DNA of 64,000 bases from Sycobia sp. Sy_11 (GCA_018907035.1 JACCIC010000342.1:170295-234294); one strand, 5' to 3'; shown: positions 45,938-56,805, counted from the first letter of the stretch. Numbers and translations: made by a program. Notes: a model not told the origin generated them from the sequence alone.

Positions 45938-47554
45938 GAGGAGACGTGTGAGAGAGAGTGTACTAATAAATGGATGTCGCATTCACTTTATTGCACCGCG
46001 CCATTAAGTACACGTGGCCGACAATGTTTTGGGGGTTTTTCTAGACGGGACGGAAGGTGCCAAAAACTCCCAGGTAAAGGAGTAGGCGTGTGAAAATGAA
46101 GAGTCCGCGCGGACAGTACGAAATTTAGTATCAATTGCTTTGTGCGATTGGACTCAATACTCTGTATTTTTATAGGTTGCAGGGCTTCTACTCGAACCAA
46201 TGAAGATGCGTTATGTTTTAAACCATCGGTTTATAAGCTCGGTTAGAGTTTATGCACAGATGCACAGAAAATCAGTACTTCATCAAAGGTCGTCCCGCTA
46301 GGCCGATCCTTTCTTTCCGCAAAAGTACACACCGTGCGACACTTTGTTAGTGTAGTTTGTTGCGTGCATTTTGGATTTAGGGCCTAGGTAATTGGTACCT
46401 AGATGCAATATTGATACCGCTAATATCATCATTAACCAGCGAGGCAGGCCCAGGAAGTACTTGTCAGACTATTTCTTACGCTATTCGAGGCCGTTCGCTC
46501 CGAAAGGTGTTGCTTCATCTTCCTGCCTTTGATCGGCAACCTATGACATCGCGGCGTCTCTGAGACGTCGGGCCTGAAGTGTTCGTGTGTGTGTATATGT
46601 GCTGTAGGCAACATCTTCTCGATTCTTCTGATCTTTGTGTGCAAGTCTCCGCTGGTAAGAATTTTACGCTCTTTATTTTGAATGGTCATTCATCTATTTT
46701 AGTTTAATGTAAGTGCCACCCGGGCATATTTTACTCCGTTTCTACATTCTAAGTTGTAGTATCTATAGTGATAAGATTATATAGAGACATTGTGATTTAG
46801 CATTATATAACTTCAGCTCCATTGTAATATTATTAAGAGTTAACACATTTACGGCTTTTCCGACACCTGTGACTGGGGTTTTTTTATACCTTCGATATGT
46901 TAACTTATTTCTTAATTAAAGGTTTTTATTTCAATTATATTGTGATTTTTTCATTTACACTTTATGCACATTCCCTTATCAATTTCCCTCACCAAATTTT
47001 GTATTATACAGCTTTATTTTAAAAACACCGATATATCGGCTTTCCGGCCATTTAAAGGCTAAAAACTCTTCTTTATAATGTATTATATTTATAAAATGAG
47101 AATCATTTCTTATTTATATTTCATAGTCCATTACAAATAAATATGGGATTCTTAACAAGAAGTGAAATCTCTGATGTATTGGTCATTCTAATAATTTAAA
47201 AACTCTGCTCTATAATGCATTCTATTTATATAATTGATATTTTTTTCTAATTAGACTTCTCAGTTATACGTAAATATTCGTCATTCTTAAAGAAAAAGTT
47301 ATAGCCTAAGATAGTAATAAAATGTCATTTCAGGAGTATATTCAATTATTTATAATTTAAACAAAAGAAAGTATTGAAATCAATTTTTATATAGTCAAGT
47401 ATATGTAAATATGTATGATTACCAATTCTTTTAAGTTTCCAATGTGTTACTTACTATTATTATTCAATAAAAAAGTTGCTTATTAAAAGTGTGTCTATGC
47501 ACTCATTTATTTATTATTTGGGAAGTACAGTACTATAAAAATATAATTCAAAAA
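45557..47554. other. Interior of the long-TIR element, no recognised gene
   Basis: A moderately GC-rich part is at 45830-46700. A (GA)n tract lies at 45905-45935. A diverged tandem duplication (AAAAACTCTTCTTTATAATG at 47067 and AAAAACTCTGCTCTATAATG at 47209) is further right. Open frames at 45776-46200 and 46432-46689 look compositional; none is recognised. Confidence 0.5.
45905..45935. repeat. (GA)n microsatellite
   Basis: Pure GA tract. Confidence 0.95.
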
Positions 47555-47767
47555 TTATTCTGTTGATGTTTTAAGCCCTAAAAATGTTTCCTTAGGGGTT
47601 TTTGGTGTTGCTGAATACGATTCTGCAATGAAACTTTCAAAATCCAAAATGGTAAATTCAAGATAGCGAACAAATGGAACTAAATTTATTTTCACTGAGT
47701 ATGCTGTAAATAAGTCTAAGCATTCTGGCTCTCTAAAAGATAAATGATAAGGAAATAAAATACACAT
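47555..47767 (-). CDS. Unrecognised short ORF next to the right arm
   Basis: 70 codons, with non-repetitive composition: LSFREPECLDLFTAYSVKIN, then PFVRYLEFTILDFESFIAES and KTPKETFLGL. It starts inside the TIR and runs inward, as expected for the last exon or tail of a transposase reaching into the terminal repeat. I do not recognise the family. It may be a chance frame. Confidence 0.3.
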   Translation of the reverse strand: MCILFPYHLSFREPECLDLFTAYSVKINLVPFVRYLEFTILDFESFIAESYSATPKTPKETFLGLKTSTE

Positions 47768-47940
47768 AATACTTGCCTTATTTTATGCTTCTGTAAAAAG
47801 TAATTTTAAAGCAATACACAATCAAATTTTTTCCAGCGCTTTGTTTGGCAAGTCGAGTATGTACCACGTATTTTTGCTGAATTCAACTTTTTTGTTTGAA
47901 CCAATAGTAAATTTATGTTTTAATTATCTTTATATCCGAT

Positions 47941-47946
<6 letters not shown>

Positions 47947-47979
<33 letters not shown>
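47947..47979. repeat. (TA)n microsatellite
   Basis: Pure TA tract within the right arm of the family B element. Confidence 0.95.
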
Positions 47980-47982
<3 letters not shown>

Positions 47983-49048
47983 GTAATAAATCACAGATAT
48001 TAAAATTGGAAAAGAATTTGATAACGTGTTATTGAAATCTTCCATAATATGCTATCTATATTAATTCGTTTTCTACGACAATTTCATCTCATGATTTCGT
48101 ATATGAGACCTGATTCGAATCGCCTCCAGTAACTTTACAGTAAGTAGATATGCCAATGTTGGAATGCATTCTCGCATACTTGCCATGTAAATATCATGAA
48201 CGGTTATGAAACTGTAAGTTTTCAGCCGTTGACGTAATCAGAGGTCAGATAATCAACAATCAATAAATCAACGGCCAGATACGGTATTTTGACTTACCGG
48301 AGACTTACTGGGATATCGTTCCGTTGAGTTTACTTCAGTAAGCAGCTGATAGCGTCCATTTTCATAAAACCCCGTCCAACAGCTGGTCGCTGCTGGTCGC
48401 GCCCAATTACATATATGTGTGTAAGTAAGTATTAGTGGAAAAGTTGAAATGTGTATTACACATTTGCATTTAAATAAAAGACTTTTAAAAGAAGGTTTCA
48501 AATCGAATTTTAATAATTTTTATAATGGAAAATTGAGTAAAATTACTTATAAGGGATAAGGTGGAGCACAAAATATACACTTTATAACTAATTTTATTTA
48601 TTAATTATGAATTAGAATTTATATTTATGAATTTTATAAATTTATACATAATTATTTAGTACGTAATATATATAATTAATAAATATAAATAATTCTGTGA
48701 AATATAAAAATCAAAATATTTCAATCAAGTATGCGTATAACACAAATAAGTTTTAACATTTTTATATTCATTTAATTTTATGAAATGAAATAATCTAATT
48801 AATAAATTAGACTGACTATAAAATATACATTTTGCGCTCCACCTTGTCACTTATAAGTAATTGTACTCAATTGTCCGTTATAAAAACTATTAAAATTCGA
48901 TTGTTCTTAACAATTACAAAAAAAAAAGAAGAGAAGTGAGTTCGTACTTACGTCGGGGGAATGTGTGTTCGGGTGTGATTAATAAAAGGTCTAGAAATTA
49001 CTTTTAATTTTACTTAATATATTTATTAAACACTAATGGCATAAAAAA

Positions 49049-49069
49049 CCTCCACTCCGCGAGTGGAGG
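49049..49069 (-). other. Perfect 9-bp hairpin followed by a T run (minus strand)
   Basis: CCTCCACTC and GAGTGGAGG around CGC; on the minus strand it is followed by TTTTTT. It sits near the presumed 3' end of the solo LTR. Confidence 0.6.
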
Positions 49070-49897
49070 AAAAAGACCAAATAAATAATAAACAAAGATT
49101 AAATAAGAAGCTTAGAGTCTATTAACTACGCTAAACAACAAACACGTGTGTACTCGAGTACTGCTAAATATTAAGCGCTCTTACCAAATAATCGCATACA
49201 ATATACGGAATACGTTGCTCGCAGAGGAACCTTCGGGGAAGAGATGCTCCGCGTTTACCTCCTAGTCTGCGCTGCGGCCCCGACGTCTCGGGCGCGATTT
49301 TCTCCTAACCGCAACGGCAGCCAACGGGCATCAATGCCGCCGGGAGCACTCTCGGATATTCGTGTTAAACGAATATCGAGAAGGGCAATCTCCCTCATCC
49401 CGCTGATGCGCTAATTTACACAATAAAACTGCTACACACAATCTACACGCAATCCACACATATAAAATGCAAAGTCACGCACAACACATTCCAAAACACT
49501 CTACACACGTATATAAACAAAGACAAATATAAATTAAAATATACGTTTAAAAACGGCAACGACTACGACGGCGCAGCGTAATCTAACAGAAGCGATTCGG
49601 CTGAAGTTCGAAAGCGAAGTAACCTTTTCGCTTATATTTTACACTCCGGAAAAGCGACTCGACGGGGGAGAGGGAGAAGTCCACTCGGACTTGAGACCGG
49701 GCTCAATCTCAGGAAACCTCTCTCCCACGCTATAAACCAATTGTAAAACGAAGCGTCCCTTTGCAGAAAAGTCGGCGATCGCACATGCCCAACATCGGGG
49801 CACCCGCTCGCAGTAGAAAAGGTTTATGCCGGTCATATTCGTAAAATTGTGCGCTCTACCGGCCGAAACTAATAATGAGCCGATAGTTTCATTGAAG

Positions 49898-49898
<1 letters not shown>

Positions 49899-49928
<30 letters not shown>
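49899..49928. repeat. (GA)n microsatellite
   Basis: Pure GA tract inside the solo LTR, extended by imperfect GA-rich sequence to about 50030. Confidence 0.9.
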
Positions 49929-50290
49929 CGAAAGAGCGAGACAGATAGAGGAAGAGAGAGAGCGAGAAAGAGAGGCAGCGAAAGGGCAAGACAGGTAGAG
50001 AGACAGAGGGGGGCGTGGAGAGGAGGGGCAACGAGTCTGCATGATTCCTCGCAGATGCATGCTCGTCGTTGATGCATTGCAGACGTTCAGGTAGTCTGAA
50101 CATCGATTTAAAACCTTCTATAAAAAGTCTTTTATTTAAATTCAATTGTGTAATACTCATGCAAACGTTTACACTAATACTTGCTGATACACATGTATGT
50201 ATGTGGGCGTGACCAGCAGCGATCAGCTGTTCAACGGGGTTTTATGAAAATGGACCCGATCAGCTGCATACTGAAACAAACTCAAGATAT

Positions 50291-51727
50291 CTTATAGATA
50301 TCTTAATTACCGGCATAAATATGTATTACAGATGTAGATAAGATAAACTTTTTACATAAATTTATATACTTGATTAATTGAAAAATGATTGCGTATATAT
50401 TCAGTAGCAGGATAAATTTGTACACTTTTTATATATAATCAATAGAGTATATCCACAAACAAGTACTAGTTGTATCTAACTTAATTTATTTAAATTCAAT
50501 TTTTTATATTACCTGATTAATTACAATATATACACATATTACAATTAGAATTTGAACTTTACTTATATACTTCTCAAGATTACAGACAATTAAATATATT
50601 TTGGCAGTTGATTAAAAGAATTAACCGAAGTCTTATATACTAATATTGATCAATTTTCATCACTTGCGAGTTTTAGTATCTCCACCCAGTGGCCTGAAAA
50701 ATTCAAAAGCGCGCCAAAATTCGAATTTCAAAATTAAATGCCTATCTTGCATTTTGGAGTTCACGTTTAAATTATTAAATAGGAATGATTTTAAAATAAA
50801 ATACTGTTATTATTTTTTATTTACATTTATTAAAAAATAAATTTTTTTATAATTATGAAATTAAAGTAATTAGTATCAATTTTTTAATATAATAAAAACC
50901 ATTGAATAACAATGTGAAGTATGGAACTGAACAATTTCAAACATCATTCGTCGTTACTATGGTATATTCTAAATTTATGTGGTCATATATTCAAAAGTTT
51001 ATCATAATAATAATATTTTAATTGTTGACACAAACATGAAAAGTCTATCTCATTTATCAAAATGTTCGATATTACGAAAAGTATATGAATTAGATATGGT
51101 TATTATTTAAGTTTAAACTTACCTTTTATACTTCTTCAATTTTTGAATCTGAATTATATTTAAAAATTTTTAATTGAAATTATTGTTAACTATATATAAA
51201 AGTAAAAACTTAGAAAAGAAAATTTTATGTATAAATCGCTAGGATAATTACACTGCACACATATAAATTCTAAACTTAATGAAAAATTATTTCTAAGAAA
51301 TTCAAATTCAAACGAGTACAAAGTTTGTCCAGTGAGCAGCAGCGTAACGATACCTTCTTAATGATAACTAATAGATAATTTAAAAAGGTAAAGTAACGAT
51401 AACTTCTTAACCATAACTAATAGATCACTTACGAAGGCAAAGTAGTGGCATCTTTTTGTAGGTAACTAAAATTATACTGTAAAAAGACAACGGAATGGTA
51501 ACTTTTTAGCGGACTTAAGGTAATCGATAATATGGTAAACGCAAACTAACTAATTAAAGTTTTCCTATAAATGTCGCCATTTAGATATCTGTTGTTAATG
51601 CCTTATAGAAAATTTAAGTCCAAGAGAAATTAGATGTTTTATATTTATAATGTGCAAACTGGGATGTAAAATGAGTGAGGTTTCCCGATAGACTTATATA
51701 TTAGGTCACGCACTCTGGGCACAGAGT
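50291..51727. other. AT-rich DNA with a weak tandem repeat
   Basis: No gene. At 51345-51465 a unit of about 55 nt (TAACGATAACTTCTTAACCA, then TAACTAATAGAT and AAGGYAAAG) repeats about two and a half times. Confidence 0.5.
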
Positions 51728-52374
51728 TGAAACAAAGATGAATAGAGATTGATAGAGACCATGTAAATAAAAGGTTCTAAAAATGGCGATGTTGTTTGCT
51801 GCGGCAGAACCGCGAACAAGGTTCGTTTAGGATCGATGATGGTAGGCTACTGTAAGACAAGGTCCGAATAGAAAAATACGTGTGTAGGCAGTGCAAGCGG
51901 CGATGAGTGTTCTGGCTGGTAAGGGGGGAAAGGATGGGCAAACGTTATGTAGTAGCTAGTGCAGCTATAGCAGGCTGCAGGGTCATAAATGGGAGAGGAG
52001 GGGGCATTAAGAAATGAAGGAGAGGCGACTGGCGATACCAAGCAAATTCAAAACGGAATCTTTAGAAACAAAATTGAAATAAATGCACATATTCGTATGC
52101 TAGATTTCGTATATACTTGTATATACATATATACTAGCATCCCCCGTCTCGGCTTCGCCTGAGATAATAATTTAACCGATTTCATAAGCAATTGAATAAT
52201 ATCTAAGTAAAAAGTACTCTATATATAAAAATCTATATTACTATAAATAATTGGCCGTAATTTACCTATCGTCGCTTCTGTATATACAGTATGTACAACC
52301 GTATTTAATACACACATATATGCATATTAAATACGGCATCTATGAGGAAAATTGTACTTTCGAGTTCGAGTGGT

Positions 52375-53100
52375 AAAAAAGATGTCCAAGTGTCTCGGGA
52401 TGACTGCTATAGTGTTTTGTGTTGGGAAGGTAGAATACGACGTCTAGGTATCCGAGGACGACTTTTACTGGGAGTGTGCGTGTTCAAATGATAGAAAATG
52501 AATCTCTTTATAGAAGTCTTTTTAACACTCCTCGTAGAAGTCGTTCTAAAACATCCCGATATCGTATTCGAACGTCCCAACATCAATCTCCCCATAGAAG
52601 TCGTCCCGTCATACCTGGACATCATCTTCCACCGACCGAACACGAAATTCCCCGTGGAAGTCGTCCCGTCATACCTGGACATCGTTTTCTACCGTTCGAA
52701 CACGAAACTCCCCGTAAAAAATTGTTCCGACGTACCTAAACATCGTTTCCTACCAACTAAAGAAAAAAAATAGTCCCAGTAGAAGTCGTCCCGAGAAAGC
52801 TAGCATCGCTTCCTAACGACTAAACACAATACTCCCCGTAGAAGTCGTTTGGAAAGACCTAGATATAGTATTTTACCGTCCCCACACAAATCTGCCCATA
52901 GAAGTTGATTTCCTCATACTTGGACGTCGTTTTCTATCGACTAAATACAATATTCCTCGTAGAAATCGCCCAGAGACACCTAGACATGGTATTCTATCAT
53001 CCGAACACACAACTGCCTATGGAATTCGTCTTGAGGGAATGGAATATCGTATCAACCGCCCGTACACGCCAATACAATATTTCTCAGTAGAAACGGTATT
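52375..53100. repeat. 60-bp-period array, about twelve units, with a strand switch
   Basis: From about 52505 to 53100 ten plus-strand units carry CGTAGAAGTCGTCCCGTCAT and ACCTGGACATCGTTTTCTAC. Markers fall at 52535, 52595, 52655, 52715, 52780, 52839, 52899, 52960, 53020 and 53088. From 52375 to 52500 about two units lie on the minus strand. The period is a multiple of three, so frames stay open for up to 91 codons with a 20-residue protein repeat (LPVEVVPSYLDIVFYRSNTK type). Whether it is translated is unknown. Confidence 0.85.
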
Positions 53101-53140
53101 CAAAATGTGTATATATATTATGTACAATATAATATACATA

Positions 53141-53167
53141 CTATATATATATATATATATATATATA
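53141..53167. repeat. (TA)n microsatellite
   Basis: Pure TA tract after the 60-bp array. Confidence 0.9.
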
Positions 53168-53346
53168 CATAGTTTCGAGGTTGTTGGTAAAGAACTTTAT
53201 TTTGCCATTATTTCTTTTGTTCAAACTAAAAAAAACAGACACTTGTCACAATTCTGAACTTAATAAAATGTATAAAAATAAAAACATAATTTGTAGTCAC
53301 AAACTATATTCAGTATGATTTGGCATACAGAACCATTTTATAAAAG

Positions 53347-53349
<3 letters not shown>

Positions 53350-53378
<29 letters not shown>
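53350..53378. repeat. (GA)n microsatellite
   Basis: Pure GA tract. Confidence 0.9.
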
Positions 53379-53791
53379 TTTACCACGTAAGAGATAATAA
53401 AATGTACAAAAATCAAAAGATATCCATAAGGTGTGAGAGTACTGTCAGATTAACGTAAAAAACAAAAAAGGTAATACCGACTAACGCCACACCTTCTTTA
53501 GGATATGAATCCTAAAGTTGGATATGAACATTCGTTCGAGATGGCCTGGTATTAATAATTTAAGAGGATTACTTTGAGTTGATGTTCGTGGCCACTTGTG
53601 AAACTGATTGTTAAAACCATTAACTTAATTTATTGATGAATGTAAAATGATTTTTAATAAAAAAAACATAGCCTATGTCCTTCGTAAGATAGTATAGAAT
53701 CTATATATCAAATTTCAGAATAATCGGTTCAGTAGTTTTTTCGGTTATCGTGTACAAACAAAAACACGCTTTGTCTTTATAAATTAGTATG

Positions 53792-53796
<5 letters not shown>

Positions 53797-53843
<47 letters not shown>
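53797..53843. repeat. (TA)n microsatellite
   Basis: Pure TA tract at the inner edge of the right arm. Confidence 0.95.
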
Positions 53844-53845
<2 letters not shown>

Positions 53846-54412
53846 AGTATATACGAAATCTGGCACACGAATATGTGTATTTATTTCAATTTTGTTTCCA
53901 AATAGTCCGTCTCGAATTTGCTTGGTATCGCCAGTCGCCTCTCCTTCATTTCTTAATGCCCCCTCCTCTCCCATTTATGAGACTGCAGCCTGTTGCAGCT
54001 GCACTAGCTACTACATTACGCTTGTCCGCTCCCTTCCCCCTTACCAGTCAGAATACTTATCGCCGCTTGCACTGTCTGCACACGTATTTTTCTATTCGGA
54101 TCTTGCTTACAGTATCCTACCATTACCGATCCTAAACGGATCTTGTTCGCGGTTCTGCCGCAGAAAAAAGTTTTTCTAGTGGCACTGCGGCGGAACCAGA
54201 TGCGCCTATCTCCTTGATAATCTCTATTCATCTCTGGTTGAAGCCTAAACCAGAGTGAAAGAGTAATTCAAGGAGTCATGTTGTCTCTTTCTTAGAAGTG
54301 AGGAAGTTAGGAGAAAAGGAAAGTAAGGAACAATAGCAGTAGAAATATACATCTCTCCTATACTCTATAATATTGTTATTATTGGACTGCCTCCCTACTC
54401 TTTACGATGTAG

Positions 54413-54617
54413 GGTCGATATACGATGGCTCGATCGCTAGAGCGAAGAATTAGTAACTCGGTGATCCAAGTTCCAATCCCGGTCTCGGTCGATTGACAAA
54501 AGCATCGCTGTAATTCTCTACATGTGCTTTGATTACAAATACAGCGTAGATCCCCATCGCTGATTAGCACCGGTCTTTGGAAGCATAAATAGAGCGACGT
54601 TAAATAACATAAAAAAT
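54413..54617 (+). mobile_element. tRNA-derived SINE, copy 2
   Basis: Same order as copy 1: TGGCTCGATCGCTAGAGCG (A box), GTGATCCAAGTTCCAATCCC (B box GTTCCAATC), body TTGACAAAAGCATCGCTGTA, TGATTAGCACCGGTCTTTGG, and end GCGACGTTAAATAACATAAA. About 85-90% similar to copy 1 by eye. No clear target duplication: its tail abuts the foldback element at 54635. Confidence 0.8.
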
Positions 54618-54634
54618 ATATATATTCTCAAGAC

Positions 54635-55643
54635 TGACCTTATCCCAGCCTACGAATTTACGATTTATGAGAAACAAAAAATGTCAGTGCATAGACTTCT
54701 AATTGCACCCTCCAAATACGTTTTTTATTAATTTCACCCTTGTAGATAAAGAAAAAAAAATGTAAAGTCGGGTATATATATAGCATACGACGTCGTTTTC
54801 CAAAGCATATAAGTCGATGAGTATTCAATATTACGACATAAAAGTAGCATAAAAAAATTTCACCATTTCTAGATTAAATTGCACCCTCCTTAGAATTTGT
54901 TAATTTTTTTCCAAATAACAATAAAGATCAAAAAATTAATTGCCTTAACGAACGGGCAGGATATTCAGACTGCGCATGCGCGTAAACCACACACGTTTGT
55001 AGTATCGCAACGAATCACCCGCATATCAATATATTATAAACAATGATATCTCAAGAAGTAATACATATAACAATCTGCACCAGGGCTTAAAAGAAAGCCC
55101 ATGAATTGTATCTAATTTCACATTTACTTATTTATAAATTTCAAACATTTTTGCCTTAAGTTCGTTTAATTCATTAGCATAGAACCATTGCGAATGCGCA
55201 TTAAGCGTATATTCGAAATGGAGATTCTGATTAGGAATAACTTTTATCGTAATCGGTGATTCGTTTTGGTACTATAAATGTGTGTGGTTTACGCGCATGC
55301 ACAATCTGAATATCCTGCCCATTTGTTAAGGCAATTTCTTTTTTGATCTTTATTATTATTTGGAAAGAAATTAACAAATTCTAAGGAGGGTGCAATTTAA
55401 TCTAGAAAGGGTGAAATTTTTTTATGCTACTTTTATGTCGTAATATTGAATACTTATCGAGTTATATGCTTTGGAAAACGACGTCGTATGCTATATATAT
55501 ACCCGACTTTATATTTTTTTTCTCTTTATCTACAAGGGTGAAATTAATAAAACAGCGTATTTGGAGGGTGCAATTAGAGGTCTATGCACTGATATTTTTT
55601 GTTTTCCATAAATCGTAAATTCGTGGGCTGGGGTAAGGTCAGA
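54635..55643. mobile_element. Palindromic foldback element, Mutator-like by target duplication
   Basis: Arms of about 400 bp (54635-55040 and 55240-55643) are near-perfect inverses, from CTGACCTTATCCCAGCCTAC at the left end to its complement at the right. Shared interior blocks include AATTGCACCCTCC, GCATACGACGTCG, and AAACCACACACG / GTGTGTGGTTTACGCGCATG. It is flanked by ATTCTCAAGA (54625-54634) and ATTCTTAAGA (55644-55653), a 10-bp duplication with one change. Long TIRs with 9-11-bp duplications are typical of Mutator-like elements. No ORF. Confidence 0.75.
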
Positions 55644-55908
55644 ATTCTTAAGAGTGTGCCCTCTTTAGCGACTGGCCGCAGTGCGACGCTCCTTAAGTTG
55701 TAGTAGCTCGTAAGTCGTCCTATGTAGTCACCAGAGGCCCTCGTTTTCAATTGTATAAATTGTTTGCAATTTTGCCCATAAGCATTATCCGGCGATCTCT
55801 AATCTCTATTATTTATGCTTGTATCCATCCTCTCTAATTCTATATGTCTTTCCCAATTCATCTGCAAATAAAAATACTTTTATTTTTTCTATATATCCTA
55901 TATTTAAA
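55644..55908 (+). promoter_or_regulatory. 5' flank of the DHX8-like gene
   Basis: The 265 bp between the foldback element and the ATG must hold the core promoter and 5' untranslated region if the gene is expressed. No clear TATA box or initiator can be singled out. The foldback thus sits very close upstream of the gene. Confidence 0.3.
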
Positions 55909-56801
55909 ATGGAAGATATAAAGAAACTAGAACATTTATCACTTGTTTCCAAAATATGTACAGAGTTAGAAAATCATCTAGGTTTAAATGATAAAGATTT
56001 AGGTAAATTATATTGCGTAATACAACATAAAATATTCTGCCATTGATTATATAGTAGTAATAATTAATATTTGATTTAGCTGAATTTCTCATACATCTAG
56101 CGGAGCACAATAATACATTTGAAAGTTTCAAATTGGAACTTGTTAAAAATGGTGCAGAATTCTCGGTAAGTGTCTTATGCTAATTGTATTTTTCTTTACA
56201 ATCTTTGAATAATGTTTTTTTATGCTTCAATCTTGCAAAAAAAGGATTCTTTTATTGAAAATCTATTAAGGATCATCCAACATATGAAGCCAACTTTTTC
56301 AAGTGGAATAATTAAAAGTATTGCTGTAAATTCTGATCACTTAGTAAAAAAATTTCCAGCTTTAGCTTTGCCAAATCAGAAGCCTTTAGATATTCATAAT
56401 AAACATTTAAATACTTCAGATGTTAATAAAATATTCACTGATTATAATATAGAAAGTTCAAACAATAGCAGTACTGGTAGTTATACTGACAGTGTCTCAC
56501 TGGATATAATTGAAATAAAAAAAAAGTGCACCATTCCCATTGAAGTTATTGATAAAAGTTTAAGTGAAGATATTTGTGTACTACATCAAGAATGTAAAAC
56601 TAAAAGTAAAGAAAGAAACAATGATGGATTCAAATTCAAAAGTAAAAAAGAAGATAAGAGTAATAAAAGATATAAAAATATCAAGGAAGAAAAATATGTA
56701 GGAAAAAATTGGGATAGTAGCAGTAGAAGGAGTAAAGAAAGACATGTATCCTTCCTGGAAGAAAATGAAAAAATCGTTGACAAATCAATATTTAATTCAA
56801 G
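55909..56801 (+). CDS. DHX8/PRP22-like splicing helicase, N-terminal exons only
   Basis: Exon 1 is 55909-56002 ([31 protein letters not shown]), exon 2 is 56080-56165 ([27 protein letters not shown]), and exon 3 is 56245-56801 ([20 protein letters not shown] onward). All introns are GT-AG and phases match. The first 80 or so residues match the conserved N-terminal domain of DHX8/PRP22, the DEAH-box ATPase that releases mRNA from the spliceosome. Exon 3 then becomes a Lys/Ser/Glu-rich, poorly conserved segment ([36 protein letters not shown]). It ends at AG-GTAAAT, which can be a splice donor or read through to TAA at 56803. No S1 or helicase exons are seen in the next 7 kb. It is either a gene with very long introns or a truncated paralogue. 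No inactivating change is present in what is visible. Confidence 0.75.
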
Positions 56802-56805
56802 GTAA

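Larger units (their letters stand above)
44345..48055. mobile_element. Long-TIR element, about 3.7 kb, family B
   Basis: The left arm 44345-44690 is an inverted copy of 47745-48055. Shared blocks include TTGAAGATTTTAATAACATG / GAAGATTTCAATAACACG, TAACTATTGGCTTAAACAAAAA reduced by a few changes, TAAATTCAGCAAAAA, and ATAAGGCAAGTATTGTGTGT. A (TA)n tract interrupts the right arm (47947-47979). Inside lie a SINE (45335-45540), a GA tract, and a short unknown ORF beside the right arm (47767-47555). No transposase was recognised. Confidence 0.65.
48902..50102. repeat. Solo LTR, 1201 bp, with 5-bp target duplication
   Basis: Bounded by TGTTC and GAACA, a TG...CA LTR end pair. It is flanked by TCGAT at 48897-48901 and 50103-50107. 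Removing it restores the right arm of the host TIR element, which proves insertion. GC content is raised (49200-49420, 49560-50060). An AATAAA near the left end and a hairpin plus T run (49049-49069) on the minus strand suggest minus orientation, but this is uncertain. The ORF at 49639-50160 is driven by the GA tract. Confidence 0.85.
48115..50290. mobile_element. Long-TIR element, family A copy 2 (carries a solo LTR)
   Basis: The left arm (48115-48560) has GCCGTTGACGTAATCAGAGG, ATATCGTTCCGTTGAGTT, AAGCAGCTGATAGCGTCC, and ATTACACATTTGCATTTAAA. The right arm is the inverse in two parts, 48830-48901 and 50103-50290 (ATCAGCTGTTCAACGGGG, GATCAGCTGCATACTG), separated by the solo LTR. It is the same family as 11215-12575. 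No transposase is seen. Confidence 0.7.
52134..53793 (+). mobile_element. Insert with conserved insect-repeat head and tail
   Basis: The head ACTAGCATCCCCCGTCTCGG plus CTTCGCCTGAGA and the tail AATCGGTTCAGTAGTTTTTT, then ACAAACAAAAACACGCTTTG and ATTAGTAT, are sequence types I associate with widespread non-autonomous insect elements (from memory; class uncertain). It carries the 60-bp array in its middle and sits at the centre of the long inverted repeat. Confidence 0.45.
51728..54255. mobile_element. Long inverted repeat (arms about 400 bp) around a 1.65-kb insert
   Basis: The left arm 51728-52133 and right arm 53795-54255 are inverted copies. Shared blocks include CTGCGGCAGAACCGCGAACA, GGCGATGAGTGTTCTGGCTG type sequence, CATTAAGAAATGAAGGAGAG, and GAAATAAATGCACATATTCG. 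The arms meet the insert within TA-rich sequence. Non-coding; probably a foldback-type DNA transposon. Confidence 0.7.

Noticed and set aside
45809..46093. Plus-strand ORF with an Arg/Glu repeat
   Set aside because: Produced by translation of the (GA)n tract.
49639..50160. 173-codon minus-strand ORF
   Set aside because: Its central third is Ser/Leu low complexity from the GA tract. It spans the boundary of the solo LTR and resembles no protein.
52375..53100. CRISPR array
   Set aside because: Units are contiguous 60-mers without unique spacers and are diverged. This is an animal genome with no cas genes.
54413..54490. Standalone tRNA gene
   Set aside because: The tRNA-like head lacks a clean acceptor stem, continues into a conserved body, and recurs at 45.5 kb. 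It is a SINE.
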